DNA of 5,324 nucleotides, from contig JAKANT010000112.1 of the NCBI GenBank assembly GCA_021823635.1, forward strand, positions 1 through 5,324. Direction: 5' to 3'. The stretch's first letter is position 1, and each line of letters opens with the position of its first letter. Origin of the DNA: Pseudomonadota bacterium (lineage in GTDB: Bacteria; Pseudomonadota; Gammaproteobacteria; Burkholderiales; Burkholderiaceae_F). This document shows positions 1-5,324 of this stretch, one piece after another. The notes beneath the pieces were generated by a model that was not told where the DNA came from, ran no database searches, and saw nothing but the letters and a program-made list of their open reading frames with translations. Both the position numbers and the translations under genes were made by a program.

Positions 1-773
1 GCGCCGAATCCCGGCAGGCGCTCGTGCAGAAAAGCCTCGAGCGCGCGCTCGGCGTCGGCACGCGTCACGGCGAGGTGGAACGGCTCGAGCGCGCCGGGAT
101 GGTCGGGAAAGCGGCGTGCCACCATCGCAAGCACGTCGCGCGTGATGGCATCGGGCGCGAAGCGCGGCGGCGGTGCAAAGCGTGCGCCGCGCGCCGCCGG
201 AGCCCGATTCTCGGCGTCGAAGTTCCAGCGCCCGCCCGCGGGCGCATCGCCTTCCATCAGCAGCCCGGTCGCGCGCCGCATGCGCCGGTAGAAATACTCC
301 ATCCGCAGCTGCGTGCGCTGCCCTGCCCAGTCCGCGAAATCCGCTTCGCGGCAGACGAAGCGGGTATCGGGCAGAACATCGACCTGTACACCGAGGCGAC
401 TTTGCCACTCGCGCTGCATGGCGCGCACGCGCCATTCGCCGGCCTCGGTGGCGCGAACGCGACGCGCATTCCAACGCCGGACGGCCCGCGTGAGTTCGCC
501 GCCGAGCGAGCCGGTGTTCGTCGAATCCTCCAGCGTCACGTAATCGACGCGCCAGCCCGCTGCTCGCAGCTCCTCGGCGTAGTGCCGCATCGCTGCGAAC
601 ACGAACGCCAACTTCTTGCGGTGATGACGGACGTAGGTCGCTTCGTCGGCGACCTCGGCCATCAGCACTACCGCCGTTCGCCGCTCGGCGCCGGCCAGCG
701 CCGGAAGACTCGGCGTCAACTGGTCGCCGAGTACCAGCACCAGCGTTTCGGCGCCGGCGGCGGATTCGTGCAT
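1..773 (-). CDS. Cryptochrome/photolyase family protein (DPRP, FeS-type bacterial photolyase), C-terminal part beyond window
   Basis: I translated the minus strand from the ATG at 773 and found 257 codons open to the left edge, so the gene is cut by the window. The product resembles the deoxyribodipyrimidine photolyase-related family (PF04244; Agrobacterium PhrB is a (6-4) photolyase with FAD, a ribolumazine antenna and a 4Fe-4S cluster). Visible family-like motifs are LVLGDQL (residues 13-19), EATYVRHHRKKLAF (44-57), QLRMEYFYRRMRR (155-167) and PAGGRWNFDAENR (178-190). Family members are about 500 residues, so this is roughly the N-terminal half: the Rossmann-like antenna domain and the linker. 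The FAD-binding catalytic domain and cluster cysteines lie outside, so activity cannot be judged. The start ATG shares its A with the TGA stop of the upstream fasciclin gene, and no good Shine-Dalgarno sequence precedes it, which suggests translational coupling. Expected location is the cytoplasm or nucleoid. Family assignment is firm; repair versus signalling role is open. Confidence 0.9.
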   Translation of the reverse strand, partial: MHESAAGAETLVLVLGDQLTPSLPALAGAERRTAVVLMAEVADEATYVRHHRKKLAFVFAAMRHYAEELRAAGWRVDYVTLEDSTNTGSLGGELTRAVRRWNARRVRATEAGEWRVRAMQREWQSRLGVQVDVLPDTRFVCREADFADWAGQRTQLRMEYFYRRMRRATGLLMEGDAPAGGRWNFDAENRAPAARGARFAPPPRFAPDAITRDVLAMVARRFPDHPGALEPFHLAVTRADAERALEAFLHERLPGFG

Positions 774-1228
774 CACTTCGGCAGCACGACGCGGTCGATG
801 ACGTGGATCACGCCGTTGTCGGCGGCGATGTCGGTCTTGATCACGGTGGCGTTGTCCACCATCACCTTGCCCGCCTCGGCTTTCACGTTCAAGCTGCTGC
901 CCTGCACGGTCTTGACCGCGCCGGGCTTGACATCCTTGGCCATCAGCTTGCCAGGCACCACGTGATAGGTGAGCACCGCGGTCAGTTTGGCCTTGTCCTT
1001 GAGCAGCGCGTCGAGCTCCGCTTTGGGAATCGCGGCGAACGCCTGGTCGGTCGGCGCGAACACGGTGAAGGGACCCGGCCCTTTCAGCGTCTCGACGAGC
1101 CCCGCCGCCTTCAGCGCGCTGGCGAGCGTGTTGAATTGTCCGGCGGCGAGCGCCGTGTCGACGATGTCTTTCGCCCACGCGGCGTTCACGGCGAGCGCAA
1201 GTCCGGCAGCGATCAAAGTGCGTTTCAT
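773..1228 (-). CDS. Secreted fasciclin (FAS1) domain protein
   Basis: This 151-residue protein has a signal peptide (MKRTLIAAGLALAVNAAWA, probable cleavage before KD) and one FAS1 domain filling the rest. The H1 motif FTVFAPTDQAFAAIP is near residues 54-68, the central YH motif appears as LTYHVVPGKL, and the H2-like end VIHVIDRVVLP closes the protein. The length is typical of single-domain bacterial fasciclins, which are exported proteins linked to adhesion or matrix interaction; the ligand here is unknown. The start at 1228 is chosen because GGGAGA (1235-1240, minus strand) lies 6 bases upstream and the signal peptide begins there; an in-frame extension to 1360 would add 44 unlikely residues and overlap the upstream gene. 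It lies 83 bp downstream of the DUF4397 lipoprotein gene and overlaps the photolyase gene by one base, so all three are probably co-transcribed. Confidence 0.95.
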   Translation of the reverse strand: MKRTLIAAGLALAVNAAWAKDIVDTALAAGQFNTLASALKAAGLVETLKGPGPFTVFAPTDQAFAAIPKAELDALLKDKAKLTAVLTYHVVPGKLMAKDVKPGAVKTVQGSSLNVKAEAGKVMVDNATVIKTDIAADNGVIHVIDRVVLPK

Positions 1229-1234
1229 ATGAGA

Positions 1235-1240
1235 TCTCCC
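1235..1240 (-). promoter_or_regulatory. Ribosome binding site of the fasciclin gene
   Basis: GGGAGA on the minus strand lies 6 bases before the ATG at 1228. It decides the start in favour of the 151-residue form that begins with the signal peptide. Confidence 0.75.
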
Positions 1241-1264
1241 AAAGAAGTGATTGCAGGAATTCGA

Positions 1265-1291
1265 GGCGGCGCCGCACCCCGCGACGCCGCC
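1265..1291 (-). other. GC-rich inverted repeat between the lipoprotein and fasciclin genes
   Basis: GGCGGCG (1265-1271) and CGCCGCC (1285-1291) form a 7-bp perfect stem with a 13-base loop. It lies inside the 83-bp gap between the first two genes of the minus-strand operon. No T-run follows in the direction of transcription, so it is not a canonical intrinsic terminator. It could be a partial terminator or an mRNA-stabilising hairpin that sets the ratio of the two products, or it could be a by-product of high GC content. Confidence 0.35.
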
Positions 1292-1311
1292 CCTTCGAAG
1301 CGCGGAGACCG

Positions 1312-2736
1312 TCAGCGGTCGTCCAACACCTTGAACTGGAACGGCGCGCCGCCCGCGCACGGGCCGCTCGCGGTATTCAGGCAGCCCACCGCGGCGACGC
1401 TGACGACGCTGCTAGCGGCCAGCGTGACCGGCACGCCGCTCGCGCTGGGCAGGATCGGGCTCGACTGGCCGGTCGGCACCACGCCTAGGGTGTACGTGCC
1501 CGGATCGAGCAGCAACGCGGTCGTCGTCGCGTTCGGGAACGCCAGATTTACGACCGGCCTCGCCGCGATGCCCCCGCCCGAGAGCACGACGACATCCACC
1601 GCCGGCGCATCCGGCGAGAGGTGAAGCACGCGCACTTTCGCTTTACCCTCCACCGGGACGCGGTCGTCAACGAAGGCCGCCAGCCGCGGCGCCTGCGCGC
1701 CGGTGCCGCCCAACAGGCCGATCGCGAAGATGCTTCGGCTGCCGGAGGCGGGCAGCGCGGCGCCGTTCAACTCGAGCACAGATGCCAACGATCCCGTCAA
1801 AGCGACCGCGGCGTCGTACGTGCCGTTCGGCACGCGCAGGTAACCGGAGTCGACGGGAAAGGCGACGTTCGTGAGGACCCGGTTGGTGGCCGAGTTCGCC
1901 TGCCCGGGCGCCTTCAGGAACACGTCCACCGCCGGCACGTTGGGCGCGAAGTGCCCGACCCGTAGCGCCGCGCGCGTGTCGACGATCTCGAAGGCTGCGC
2001 CGGCGGCCGGCACCGCCAGAAGCGAGATCGGCGACACGCCGCCCGGCCGCGGAATCGCCACCAGCAGAAGATCGCTGCCCGCCGCCAGCGACAGGGCGCC
2101 GGAATCGAAGGCGACCGTCGAAGCGTTGCCGGCCGGGGTCACGCGCACGCGGTAATTGCCGGCAGGCACCTGCAGGGCCGGCGCGCCCGAGGCTGGGGCC
2201 ACGGCGCGATAAGGCAGGGCGGGCACGGTGGGCGCGGCCGGCAGAGGATCACCCGGCGCGGTCACGTAGATGTCGACGGCGGCCACCGCCGGCGCGCCGT
2301 GCACGACGCGCAGCTTGACCTGGCCGGCCGCCGGCGCCGCGCCGTCGTCTTCGATCAGGACCGCCGCCAACCGCTGCGCGCTCGGCGCGTTGGACGACGC
2401 GCTGCCGACCACAATGGCGCTGTAGTTGCGGTCGGCGGAAACGCTGACGTTGGCCGACAACACGGTGGTGCTGGTCGCGGCGACGTTGACCGTCAGCGGT
2501 GCGCTGCCGGCGCCGACGCCGACGTAGCCGCCGGCCTGCTTGAACTGCACGGCGTTCGCCAGCGGCACGCCGCCGAACGCGACGTCGACGGCCGGCGCGT
2601 CGGCCGATGCATGCACGGCACGGACACGCACGTTCGGACCGTCGTCGCCGCCGCAGGCGGCGAGCACCAAGACCAACCCCCCCAGGAGCCCGCAGCGCCA
2701 AAGCTGCCGCGCGCCCACCTTCCACACTCTATGCAT
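1312..2736 (-). CDS. DUF4397-repeat lipoprotein
   Basis: This 474-residue protein starts with a lipoprotein signal peptide: positive n-region, hydrophobic LLGGLVLVL, then lipobox LAAC with the acylated Cys at residue 28. Gly-Gly at +2/+3, with no Asp at +2, predicts sorting to the outer membrane. The mature part holds four degenerate repeats, each opening with a strand like VRVRAVHASADAPAVDV. The openings are near residues 36-52, 140-158, 257-274 and 366-384, a period of about 104-117. Repeats 1 and 4 share the fullest (S)xDAPAVDV signature, typical of DUF4397 domains, which are predicted beta-sandwich modules of unknown function in secreted proteins. Two C-terminal cysteines (452, 460) could form a disulfide. 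The start at 2736 is preferred to the ATG at 2766 because GGAGGT (2741-2746) sits just upstream and the signal peptide begins there. It is the first gene of the operon with fasciclin and photolyase. A surface or adhesion role is inferred only. Confidence 0.9.
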   Translation of the reverse strand: MHRVWKVGARQLWRCGLLGGLVLVLAACGGDDGPNVRVRAVHASADAPAVDVAFGGVPLANAVQFKQAGGYVGVGAGSAPLTVNVAATSTTVLSANVSVSADRNYSAIVVGSASSNAPSAQRLAAVLIEDDGAAPAAGQVKLRVVHGAPAVAAVDIYVTAPGDPLPAAPTVPALPYRAVAPASGAPALQVPAGNYRVRVTPAGNASTVAFDSGALSLAAGSDLLLVAIPRPGGVSPISLLAVPAAGAAFEIVDTRAALRVGHFAPNVPAVDVFLKAPGQANSATNRVLTNVAFPVDSGYLRVPNGTYDAAVALTGSLASVLELNGAALPASGSRSIFAIGLLGGTGAQAPRLAAFVDDRVPVEGKAKVRVLHLSPDAPAVDVVVLSGGGIAARPVVNLAFPNATTTALLLDPGTYTLGVVPTGQSSPILPSASGVPVTLAASSVVSVAAVGCLNTASGPCAGGAPFQFKVLDDR

Positions 2737-2740
2737 ATTG

Positions 2741-2746
2741 ACCTCC
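2741..2746 (-). promoter_or_regulatory. Ribosome binding site of the DUF4397 lipoprotein gene
   Basis: GGAGGT on the minus strand is separated by CAAT from the ATG at 2736. This strong Shine-Dalgarno sequence lies inside the alternative 10-residue extension from 2766, so it argues for the shorter form. Confidence 0.8.
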
Positions 2747-2796
2747 GACCAAACGAGTTCGTCCATGGCTTAGCATTTTCGGTATCGAATGCAAAC

Positions 2797-2802
2797 CTTA
2801 TA
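2797..2802 (-). promoter_or_regulatory. Candidate -10 box for the lipoprotein-fasciclin-photolyase operon
   Basis: TATAAG on the minus strand matches five of six positions of the sigma-70 -10 consensus. It would give a start near 2790 and a leader of about 54 bases before the ATG at 2736. No good -35 hexamer lies 15-18 bp upstream (ACCGTA at 17 bp), so the promoter may be weak, activator-dependent or read by another sigma factor. The box overlaps the left arm of the inverted repeat at 2799-2821, which suits repression. Confidence 0.45.
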
Positions 2803-2821
2803 GTTGTTTTTTGAAACTATA
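2799..2821. promoter_or_regulatory. Inverted repeat, candidate TetR-family operator
   Basis: TATAGTT (2799-2805) and AACTATA (2815-2821) are perfect 7-bp arms separated by a T-rich 9-bp spacer, 23 bp in total. It lies between two divergent genes, one encoding a TetR-family regulator, and overlaps the -10-like box facing the operon. Binding of a TetR dimer is the simplest reading. The surrounding 80 bp (2771-2850) is only about 36% GC by my count, in contrast with the GC-rich genes around it. Confidence 0.55.
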
Positions 2822-2832
2822 CGGTATCGTAG

Positions 2833-2851
2833 CGAAAACGAACTGTTTCGT
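2833..2851. promoter_or_regulatory. Second imperfect dyad upstream of the TetR gene
   Basis: Two overlapping short dyads occur here: CGAAA (2833-2837) with TTTCG (2846-2850), and ACGAA (2838-2842) with TTCGT (2847-2851). They sit where a -35 region for the TetR promoter would fall, so they could be an additional operator. The arms are only 5 bp and chance is a real possibility. Confidence 0.3.
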
Positions 2852-2859
2852 CCGCGACG

Positions 2860-2865
2860 TATACT
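2860..2865 (+). promoter_or_regulatory. Candidate -10 box of the TetR-family gene
   Basis: TATACT matches five of six bases of the sigma-70 -10 consensus, 24 bp before the ATG at 2890. It would give a start near 2872 and a very short leader carrying the Shine-Dalgarno GAGGAGA (2876-2882). The -35 position (AACGAA at 17 bp) is poor. Confidence 0.45.
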
Positions 2866-2889
2866 TGGTAGTACCGAGGAGAAACCACT

Positions 2890-3546
2890 ATGTCCGCGCC
2901 GCCGATTCCGCTTCGCGAACAACAACTGAAGCTGCGTGAGGACGCGATCCTGGCGGCGACCAATACCCTGCTCGCCGAAAAGGGCTACGACGCGATGACG
3001 ATCGACGAAGTCGCGGCCCGGATCGGCATCGCCAAGACGAGCCTGTACCGGCACTTCTCATCGAAGGAAGCGCTGGCCGCCGCGGCGATGGTGCGGCTGC
3101 TGGAGCGGGCGCAACAGGTCATCGACGCCCAACCCGCGGCAGCGAGCCCGCGCGAGAAACTAGGGGCCGTGCTGCGGTGGGCCCTAGGCGAGCAATTGGC
3201 CGGCCGGATGCCGAAGCTTCCCTCCACCAGCCCGGCCTTGCGGGATGCGCTGATGCAACACGGCGAGTATGTCTCGCGTCTGCTGCGCGTGAGCGAGGCG
3301 TTGGGCGCCTGGATCGAACAAGCGCAGGCGCGCGGCGAGCTCGCGCCGGAACTGCCGGTCGAAGTGGTGCTGTACACGCTGTACGCGCGCACCTGCGATC
3401 CGGTGACCGAATACCTGAAGGCGTCGGGCAACTACGACGACGAACGCATCGTCGAGCTGATGCTGACGGTCACTTTCGAGGGTCTGGCGGCGCGCGGCGC
3501 GAAACGTGCGTCTGCGGCGCGCACCGCCGGCAACGCGGCGCGCTGA
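2890..3546 (+). CDS. TetR/AcrR-family transcriptional regulator
   Basis: This 218-residue protein has the N-terminal TetR DNA-binding domain: helix 1 near residues 12-30 (REQQLKLREDAILAATNTLL), then a helix-turn-helix at about 37-56 with EVAARIGIAKTSLYRHF, followed by SSKEAL. Residues from about 85 to 200 form a helical ligand-binding and dimerisation region with no recognisable ligand signature. There is one cysteine, Cys169, in the C-terminal domain. The length is normal for the family. GAGGAG lies 8 bases before the ATG. The gene is divergent from the DUF4397-fasciclin-photolyase operon across 153 bp that contain an inverted repeat, the usual layout for a TetR repressor controlling itself and its neighbour. 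The small-molecule inducer cannot be read from the sequence. The C-terminus is Ala/Arg-rich and ends inside a long hairpin. Confidence 0.95.
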   Translation: MSAPPIPLREQQLKLREDAILAATNTLLAEKGYDAMTIDEVAARIGIAKTSLYRHFSSKEALAAAAMVRLLERAQQVIDAQPAAASPREKLGAVLRWALGEQLAGRMPKLPSTSPALRDALMQHGEYVSRLLRVSEALGAWIEQAQARGELAPELPVEVVLYTLYARTCDPVTEYLKASGNYDDERIVELMLTVTFEGLAARGAKRASAARTAGNAAR

Positions 3547-3564
3547 GGGCGCGCGCCGCGTTGC
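3530..3564 (+). terminator. 14-bp perfect hairpin around the TetR stop codon
   Basis: GCAACGCGGCGCGC (3530-3543) pairs perfectly with GCGCGCCGCGTTGC (3551-3564). The 7-base loop TGAGGGC carries the TGA stop codon. A stem this long is notable even in GC-rich DNA and includes two A-T pairs. No U-tract follows, so it is not a standard intrinsic terminator. It could mark the 3' end of the TetR mRNA, protect it from nucleases, or separate it from the next gene, which has its own promoter. Confidence 0.5.
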
Positions 3565-3572
3565 GCTGCCGA

Positions 3573-3601
3573 GCGACACCGGACTGGGAGACGCCTAGAA
3601 T
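3573..3601 (+). promoter_or_regulatory. Sigma-70-type promoter of the sigma-54 activator gene
   Basis: GCGACA (3573-3578, 4 of 6 to the -35 consensus) and TAGAAT (3596-3601, 5 of 6 to the -10 consensus) are separated by exactly 17 bp. The predicted start is near 3608, about 20 bases before the ATG at 3628. This supports separate transcription of the activator from the TetR gene. Confidence 0.6.
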
Positions 3602-3627
3602 CCCGGCGCACTACCGCCGGAGGAGGC

Positions 3628-5043
<1,416 letters not shown>

Positions 5044-5045
5044 TC

Positions 5046-5061
5046 GCGGACACCTGTCCGC
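5046..5061. promoter_or_regulatory. Perfect 16-bp palindrome, candidate upstream activator site
   Basis: GCGGACA (5046-5052), CC, TGTCCGC (5055-5061) is an inverted repeat with perfect 7-bp arms, starting two bases after the activator stop codon. Its centre is about 108 bp upstream of the predicted sigma-54 start near 5162, within the usual range for enhancer-binding protein sites. A further GACA at 5068-5071 could extend the binding region. Binding by the adjacent Fis-type HTH protein is inferred. Confidence 0.6.
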
Positions 5062-5075
5062 CGGCCAGACACCCC

Positions 5076-5096
5076 CGGCGCGCTGCGCGCGCGCCG
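5076..5096 (+). other. GC-only hairpin after the activator gene
   Basis: CGGCGCGC (5076-5083) pairs with GCGCGCCG (5089-5096) around a 5-base loop. No T-run follows, so intrinsic termination is not supported, though it may slow polymerase leaving the activator gene. A G/C-only stem is common by chance in this DNA. Confidence 0.35.
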
Positions 5097-5106
5097 AACC
5101 TTGGCC

Positions 5107-5119
5107 GATCAATGCCTTG
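5107..5119 (+). promoter_or_regulatory. Candidate IHF binding site
   Basis: GATCAATGCCTTG matches the IHF consensus WATCAANNNNTTR at every defined position except the first (G for W). It lies between the palindrome at 5046-5061 and the -24/-12 promoter, where IHF commonly bends DNA to bring the activator to sigma-54 polymerase. It overlaps the second of two CCTTGGC repeats (5099-5105 and 5115-5121). Confidence 0.45.
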
Positions 5120-5135
5120 GCTGCGTGCCGACGTC

Positions 5136-5151
5136 CGGTACGCCGCTTGCC
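5136..5151 (+). promoter_or_regulatory. Candidate sigma-54 (-24/-12) promoter of the solute-binding protein gene
   Basis: CGGTACG, four bases, TTGC fits the pattern TGGCACG-N4-TTGC. The first block matches 5 of 7 and the second 4 of 4, with the invariant GG (5137-5138) and GC (5149-5150) exactly 12 bp apart. Predicted start is near 5162, leaving a leader of about 62 bases. An upstream sigma-54 activator gene makes the call more likely. Confidence 0.6.
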
Positions 5152-5224
5152 TGCGACAGTGCAAGCTCGCCGCTGTGCCGCGTTGCTGCGCGCAGTGCCG
5201 ATCGATACGACACGAGGAGACACC

Positions 5225-5324
5225 ATGAACCGTCCGCTGCAATGGCTCGCCGCCGCCGCGCTCGCCGCGGCGACCGGGATGGCTTTCGGTCAGGCCAAGG
5301 AAATCCGCATCGCGCACGTGTACG
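5225..5324 (+). CDS. Secreted protein, probable ABC-transporter solute-binding protein, N-terminal fragment
   Basis: Only the first 33 codons are in the window; the gene continues past the right edge. GAGGAG (5214-5219) lies 5 bases before the ATG. Residues 2-22 form a signal peptide (MNRPLQW, then an Ala/Leu-rich core, cleavage near AFG-QA or QA-KE). The mature start KEIRIAHVY is the first beta strand typical of type I periplasmic binding proteins of the branched-chain amino acid (Leu/Ile/Val) transporter class. In that setting it would capture a small molecule in the periplasm and deliver it to a permease encoded further right. The sigma-54 promoter and activator just upstream suggest substrate-induced expression. 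With so few residues the family is probable, not proven, and the substrate is unknown. Confidence 0.65.
   Translation, partial: MNRPLQWLAAAALAAATGMAFGQAKEIRIAHVY

Larger units (their letters stand above)
2780..2829. repeat. Pair of CGGTATCG direct repeats, 42 bp apart
   Basis: CGGTATCG occurs at 2780-2787 and again at 2822-2829 in the divergent intergenic region. The 42-bp offset is about four turns of B-DNA, so both copies face the same side of the helix. They bracket the TATAGTT inverted repeat. They may be binding sites for a second factor, or outer half-sites of a larger operator; function is inferred. Confidence 0.5.

Noticed and set aside
24..965. Long plus-strand open frame (313 codons)
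   Set aside because: It is antisense to the photolyase and fasciclin genes, whose minus-strand translations carry clear family motifs. Its own translation is Arg/His/Ala-rich with no recognisable domain.
1229..1360. 44-codon N-terminal extension of the fasciclin gene
   Set aside because: It would bury the signal peptide and overlap the end of the lipoprotein gene; GGGAGA fits the start at 1228.
803..1624. Plus-strand open frame of 273 codons
   Set aside because: It is antisense to the fasciclin and DUF4397 genes and has the low-complexity composition of a high-GC shadow frame.
2737..2766. 10-codon N-terminal extension of the lipoprotein gene (ATG at 2766)
   Set aside because: The acidic MDELVWSEVN would precede the signal peptide, and the strong GGAGGT at 2741-2746 points to the ATG at 2736.
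5076..5096. Intrinsic terminator for the activator gene
   Set aside because: The stem is good but no T-run follows. It is listed only as a hairpin.
5101..5116. Alternative -24/-12 promoter (TTGGCC ... ATGCC)
   Set aside because: GG (5103-5104) and GC (5114-5115) are 11 bp apart instead of the required 12, and the TTGC core is missing.

Overview
This window is GC-rich DNA whose gene content (a FeS-type bacterial photolyase relative, a PAS-type sigma-54 activator next to a periplasmic binding protein, and a TAGAAT-like promoter box) looks like a proteobacterium, most likely a betaproteobacterium of the Burkholderiales. That placement is inferred from protein and promoter style; no rRNA or other taxonomic marker is present.

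Left half (1-2736, minus strand). Three genes read leftwards and look like one operon: a 474-residue outer-membrane-type lipoprotein with four DUF4397-like repeats, a 151-residue secreted single-domain fasciclin protein, and a photolyase/cryptochrome-family protein that runs off the left edge of the window. The last two overlap by one base (TGATG), which suggests translational coupling. The mix is unusual: two extracytoplasmic adhesion-like proteins and one cytoplasmic flavoprotein normally linked to light-driven DNA repair.

Centre (2737-2889). A short AT-rich divergent intergenic region separates this operon from a TetR-family regulator gene (2890-3546, plus strand). It holds an inverted repeat (TATAGTT-N9-AACTATA) over a -10-like box facing the operon. 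It also holds two copies of CGGTATCG exactly 42 bp apart. The layout fits a TetR repressor controlling itself and the operon. A 14-bp perfect hairpin has the TetR stop codon in its loop.

Right half (3547-5324, plus strand). A 471-residue sigma-54 enhancer-binding protein (PAS, coiled coil, AAA+, Fis-type HTH) has its own sigma-70-like promoter. The 181 bp after it contains, in order, a perfect 16-bp palindrome, a GC-only hairpin, an IHF-like site and a -24/-12 promoter with correct GG-to-GC spacing. These lead into the start of a secreted protein, probably an ABC-transporter solute-binding protein. This reads as a textbook activator-target pair for uptake of an unknown substrate.

No RNA genes, insertion sequences, CRISPR arrays or phage genes were seen. 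The two most interesting items are the TetR / DUF4397 / fasciclin / photolyase locus and the complete sigma-54 control region. Neither can be called a new system from sequence alone.
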